Assembly (NCBI GenBank): GCA_903930765.1
Contig: CAIYZV010000030.1
Location: 1 to 36,379, forward strand
Direction of reading: 5' to 3'
DNA: 36,379 bases
From: an uncultured Pirellula sp.
Lineage (GTDB): Bacteria; Planctomycetota; Planctomycetia; Pirellulales; Pirellulaceae
Shown: piece by piece, positions 33,210 through 36,379 of the stretch
Numbering within the stretch: the stretch's first letter is position 1
Layout: each line of letters begins with the position of its first letter
Notes under the pieces: model-generated
Seen by the model: the letters and a program-made list of their open reading frames with translations, nothing else
The model's database searches: none
What the model was told of the DNA's origin: nothing
Position numbers and translations under genes: made by a program

Positions 33210-34643
33210 ATGACTTCTAAAATAGCCAGTACACCAACCCGCATCTGTTGCATCGGGGCCGGATATGTCGGCGGCCCAACCATGGCGATGATCGCCAAGC
33301 AATGTCCCGACATCCTAGTCCACGTGGTGGATCTGAACCAATCGCGCATCGACCAGTGGAACTCGAGCGAACTCCCCGTCTATGAGCCAGGCTTGCAAGA
33401 AGTTGTCGAAGAGGCACGCGGTCGGAACCTGACTTTCTCCACCGACGTTGAAGGGGCGATCCGTGACGCGAACATCATCTTCATTGCGGTGAATACACCC
33501 ACCAAAGCGTTCGGGATCGGAGCTGGTCGTGCGGCCAATTTGGAGTTCATCGAGAAGTGCGCTCGCAAAATCGCTGAGTGCTCGACCGGTCACAAAGTCG
33601 TCGTCGAAAAATCCACGCTTCCAGTTCGAACGGCAGAAGCGGTCAAACGGATTCTGAAAAGTGCCGCGAACGGCGCAACCTTTGACGTGTTGAGCAACCC
33701 CGAGTTCCTCGCCGAAGGAACCGCCGTCCAAGATCTCTTGCAACCCGATCGCGTTTTGATCGGAGGCGAGTCGGCCGCTGCTGTCGAACAATTGGTGGCG
33801 GTTTACGGTCGATGGATCCCTCGCGACAAAATCCTCACCACCAACTTATGGAGTAGCGAACTCTCGAAATTAACGGCCAACGCGTTCTTAGCCCAACGGG
33901 TTTCTTCCATCAATGCGATCTCCGCGCTGTGCGAAGCGACCGGAGCCGATGTCGATGAGGTGGCCAAGGCGATCGGTACCGATTCCCGCATCGGACCAAA
34001 GTTCCTCAAAGCCTCAGTCGGTTTCGGCGGTTCTTGCTTCCAAAAAGACATCCTCAATCTGGTCTATCTGTGCGAGCACTTTGGATTGAACGAAGTCGCC
34101 AAGTATTGGGAACAAGTGGTGGTCATGAACGACTACCAAAAGAAGCGATTCTCGGCGAGGATCGTCCGAACGATGTTCCACACCGTCTCGGACAAAAAGA
34201 TTGCGATTTGGGGATTCGCATTTAAGAAGGATACGAACGATACTCGCGAGTCGGCCGCAATCCATATCTGCCGCGATCTGCTGGAAGAACGCGCACGCTT
34301 AACGATCTACGATCCCAGGGTGCCGGAATCTCAGGTGCGAAGTGAATTGGAGGGAATCTTCAAAGACGCACTAGGAGTGGTTTCAGAGCGGCACAAGCAA
34401 CTGATTCGGGACCATGTCACGGTGGTCCCTGATGCATATTCAGCGGCCGAAAACGCGCACGCGATCGCGGTTCTTACCGAATGGGATGAGTTCAAAAAAC
34501 TCGACATGGAACGGGTATTCCAAGGCATGCACCGCCCTGCCTTCCTCTTCGATGGACGCAATATCATGGACGCCTGCCGATTGTCCGAAATGGGCTTCGA
34601 AGTGCATTCCATCGGCCGGCCTTCTTACCACGGCAACGCTTAA
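33210..34643 (+). CDS. UDP-glucose 6-dehydrogenase, animal-type
   Basis: UGDH oxidises UDP-glucose twice with NAD to UDP-glucuronate, a precursor of acidic glycans. From ATG at 33210 (GGAG nine bases upstream; GTG at 33195 possible) it has 477 aa. The Rossmann motif is [13 protein letters not shown]. Catalytic residues sit at K220, N224, C276 ([10 protein letters not shown]) and D280, the same numbers as in human UGDH. Long stretches such as [32 protein letters not shown] and [14 protein letters not shown] are nearly identical to animal enzymes rather than to the shorter bacterial Ugd. A sugar-epimerase-like gene and a glycosyltransferase follow, which suits a glycan-building role. Confidence 0.93.
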   Translation: MTSKIASTPTRICCIGAGYVGGPTMAMIAKQCPDILVHVVDLNQSRIDQWNSSELPVYEPGLQEVVEEARGRNLTFSTDVEGAIRDANIIFIAVNTPTKAFGIGAGRAANLEFIEKCARKIAECSTGHKVVVEKSTLPVRTAEAVKRILKSAANGATFDVLSNPEFLAEGTAVQDLLQPDRVLIGGESAAAVEQLVAVYGRWIPRDKILTTNLWSSELSKLTANAFLAQRVSSINAISALCEATGADVDEVAKAIGTDSRIGPKFLKASVGFGGSCFQKDILNLVYLCEHFGLNEVAKYWEQVVVMNDYQKKRFSARIVRTMFHTVSDKKIAIWGFAFKKDTNDTRESAAIHICRDLLEERARLTIYDPRVPESQVRSELEGIFKDALGVVSERHKQLIRDHVTVVPDAYSAAENAHAIAVLTEWDEFKKLDMERVFQGMHRPAFLFDGRNIMDACRLSEMGFEVHSIGRPSYHGNA

Positions 34644-34667
34644 AGCGTACCACGGCAACGCTAAAGC
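34626..34667. repeat. Tandem duplication across the UGDH stop codon
   Basis: A unit starting TACCACGGCAACGCT occurs at 34626-34647 and again at 34648-34667, the second copy lacking one T. The first copy encodes the last residues and stop of UGDH. The T deletion means the duplicate would not have extended the protein in the same way. Confidence 0.85.
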
Positions 34668-34804
34668 TCACGACAATCCCCTGAGTACGCTCTCAGGCCA
34701 ATTGGGATGTGGCAGTGGAAGCGGGTGATTGCATCGGATCGGGGATCCACTACAACATCATGGGTTTGCGAACACGCTCCCGCGTTGCTGAGTTCTCTTT
34801 TTCG

Positions 34805-35995
34805 ATGCATAAATCTATGAGCTCTCCGAATAACAAATCGTGGCACTTGATCGATTCGCGTTCTTCCAGCACGAACTCCCCAAGCGTGATTCCGGATTCA
34901 ATCGACGTCTCCGGCGGAAAATTCTCCATCGATTGGTCCGCGTGGAACGACGGTCCTCCTAACGGAATGAAATGCCTGACAATCGATACGGGGGCCATGA
35001 AAACCACCTTGCTTCCCGCGCGCGGTATGGGGATATGGAAGTGTTGGTCCGGAAACACCGAATTGGGTTGGCAAAGCCCGGTCCGTGGGCCGGTCCACCC
35101 GAGCTTGGTTCCGATCGGGGACCCGTCGGGTATCGGCTGGCTCGAAGGGTTCGATGAGTTGCTGGTCCGCTGCGGCCTATTCAGCAACGGTGCACCTGAG
35201 TTCACCGAACAAGGAAACGTGCGGCATAGCGTGCACGGTCGCATTGCCAATTTACCCGCCCACTCGCTGAGAGTCGAAGTGGATCCCGAGGCGGGACTGC
35301 TAGAGGTGATCGGTACGGTTACCGAATCGCGGTTCCTCGTCTACACCCTGGAGCTCGAGTCGCGGATTCGATTCAAGGTCAATTCGAGCGAGATCGAGAT
35401 CACTGACAAGGTCACCAATCCATTGACTTCGACGGGTACCATGCAGTTGCTCTACCACATCAATTTGGGCCAGCCTCTTTTGCAAGCTGGCTCGATGCTG
35501 GTGGCTGCGTTGGAAACAGTGGCTCCGCGCGATTCCCGCGCTGCGGAAGGGATCGGCGATTGGAGCGCGTGCCAAGGCCCCCAAGACGGGTACCGCGAAC
35601 AAGTTTACTACTCCACACCAATGGCAGACGAAAACCATTGGACCGAAGCGATGCTCACCAACAGCGATGGGTCGCTCGGATACAGTGTTCACTTCGATAC
35701 GCGAACGCTCCCATGCCTCAATTTTTGGAAGAATACGGCCGGGGTGGAGGATGGATACGTTCTCGGGATCGAGCCCGCTACCGGATTCCCAAATACGAAG
35801 TCCTTCGAGGAGCAACAAGGTCGCGTGGTCCGCTTGCAAGGTGGCCAGTCCCGAACGTTCCGATTGAAGTTGCAACCTCATTGGAATCAGGAAGACGTCG
35901 GGCGTGCGAAGCAACGCATCCAAGGCCTTCAGTCTATGCCGATGCATACCGAACCCACTCCCAAACTAGGCTGGTCACCTGGTGCCTCGAGTTAA
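34805..35995 (+). CDS. DUF4432 / aldose 1-epimerase-like protein
   Basis: This protein of about 396 aa belongs to the galactose-mutarotase-like superfamily, DUF4432 group. Visible markers are an all-beta pattern with LLPARGMGIWKCW, HPSLVPIG, GNVRHSVHGRIANLPAH (His pair), LLYHINLGQPLL and VLGIEPATGFPN. It probably binds or epimerises a sugar; substrate is unknown. The start is uncertain: ATG codons lie at 34760, 34805 and 34817 and GTG at 34709, none with a good ribosome site. Domain similarity begins around 34830, so 34805 or 34817 is preferred. The stop overlaps the start of the next gene by 14 bases, implying coupled translation. Confidence 0.78.
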   Translation: MHKSMSSPNNKSWHLIDSRSSSTNSPSVIPDSIDVSGGKFSIDWSAWNDGPPNGMKCLTIDTGAMKTTLLPARGMGIWKCWSGNTELGWQSPVRGPVHPSLVPIGDPSGIGWLEGFDELLVRCGLFSNGAPEFTEQGNVRHSVHGRIANLPAHSLRVEVDPEAGLLEVIGTVTESRFLVYTLELESRIRFKVNSSEIEITDKVTNPLTSTGTMQLLYHINLGQPLLQAGSMLVAALETVAPRDSRAAEGIGDWSACQGPQDGYREQVYYSTPMADENHWTEAMLTNSDGSLGYSVHFDTRTLPCLNFWKNTAGVEDGYVLGIEPATGFPNTKSFEEQQGRVVRLQGGQSRTFRLKLQPHWNQEDVGRAKQRIQGLQSMPMHTEPTPKLGWSPGASS

Positions 35996-36379
35996 CCCCG
36001 AACGATTTAGCCCCAGACCAGGAAGCCTCGGTAACTCAGGTTGGAAATGGGGCGCGGCGATCGCTCTTTGCTTCGCGATTCGGATGGCTGTAATCACGGC
36101 TAGCCCCGATTCATTTCGCGAGGATCCCGACGCCTACCGGTCGCTGGCAACCACATGGGCTCAGACCGGAGTCTATGGCCTCATGGGAACCGATGGCGAA
36201 GCGGTACCGACCGCGTACCGGCCACCACTCTACCCGTGGATGCTGTCTTGGATGGTAAAGCCGGACCACTCCCTCAGCGAGTGGATAGGGATTGCCGTTG
36301 CTCATGCTGTGCTGGGGACGCTCACCTGTTGGCTCACATTCACGATTGGTCGGCGTCTGTCGCTATCGCAGACGATCAG
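35982..36379 (+). CDS. Membrane glycosyltransferase (GT39/ArnT-like), N-terminal part
   Basis: This partial gene runs off the window end; 132 codons are visible. GTG at 35982 overlaps the stop of the DUF4432 gene. The visible sequence has a first membrane segment (WGAAIALCFAIRMAVITA), then the periplasmic loop SFREDPDAYRSLATTWAQTG, followed by AYRPPLYPWMLSWM and a second membrane segment (IGIAVAHAVLGTLTCWLTF). A loop with an acidic DPDAY-type motif after the first helix and YRPPLYP before the second is typical of dolichyl/undecaprenyl-phosphate-sugar-dependent GT-C transferases. The catalytic Asp would be in that loop. Specific donor and acceptor cannot be judged. Confidence 0.75.
   Translation, partial: MPRVNPERFSPRPGSLGNSGWKWGAAIALCFAIRMAVITASPDSFREDPDAYRSLATTWAQTGVYGLMGTDGEAVPTAYRPPLYPWMLSWMVKPDHSLSEWIGIAVAHAVLGTLTCWLTFTIGRRLSLSQTI

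Overview
This is a 36.4 kb chromosomal stretch from a planctomycete, most likely of the Pirellulales (Rhodopirellula/Blastopirellula-like). The best evidence is the pair at 22799-27581: a planctomycete-type cytochrome/DUF1549/DUF1553 protein followed by a DUF1501 Tat protein. That pair is a hallmark of the phylum. A diderm cell is implied by lpxC, lpxA, an OmpH/Skp chaperone and lptB. Base composition looks to be in the mid-50s %GC by eye. I see no phage, integrase, transposase or CRISPR array. Most genes are household genes, but several have unusual architecture.

Layout. 1-604: a tRNA-Pro(GGG) on the minus strand with its terminator. 605-6587 (+): an M28 peptidase with PA and PDZ domains, then an envelope cluster of ompH/skp, lpxC, lpxA and a Gfo/Idh oxidoreductase that may modify the lipid A precursor (GnnA-like). 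6608-11458 (-): a DUF2183/App1-like phosphatase, a Tat-exported glucose-fructose-oxidoreductase-like protein, an internally duplicated membrane protein and nadA. 11870-12196 (+): a small FliN/SpoA-domain protein. 12270-14725 (-): accD, a histidine-phosphatase-fold protein lacking both catalytic histidines, and rpe. 15099-18613 (+): a short uvrC and GTP-type pckG. 18753-22567 (+): a small exported protein with two YHS-like CCxNC modules, an oversized signal peptidase I and lptB. 22799-27581 (+): the PSCyt1/DUF1553 and DUF1501 pair. 27658-29673 (+): phoU, a PhoB-like regulator and an HU-like protein. 29845-31056 (-): an rlmN-family radical SAM enzyme, divergent from a small secreted protein. 31623-36379 (+): an alpha/beta hydrolase, a long AT-richer gap, an animal-type UDP-glucose 6-dehydrogenase, a DUF4432 epimerase-like protein and the start of a membrane glycosyltransferase cut by the window edge.

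Functionally, the envelope theme recurs. Lipid A synthesis (lpxC, lpxA), LPS export (lptB), outer-membrane protein chaperoning (ompH), secretion (lepB), UDP-glucuronate supply (ugd) and glycosyl transfer (last gene) are spread over several operons. Central metabolism is represented by accD, rpe, pckG and nadA.

The least ordinary items are these: the signal peptidase I with a zinc ribbon and an insert of about 420 residues; the predicted pseudo-phosphoglycerate mutase; the eukaryote-like UGDH; a UvrC without its helix-hairpin-helix tail; and a striking habit of 14-23 bp tandem duplications, mostly between genes, at eight or more places. I did not find a convincing multi-gene defence or novel enzymatic system. 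The signal peptidase and the pseudo-phosphatase are the strongest leads for undescribed biology.
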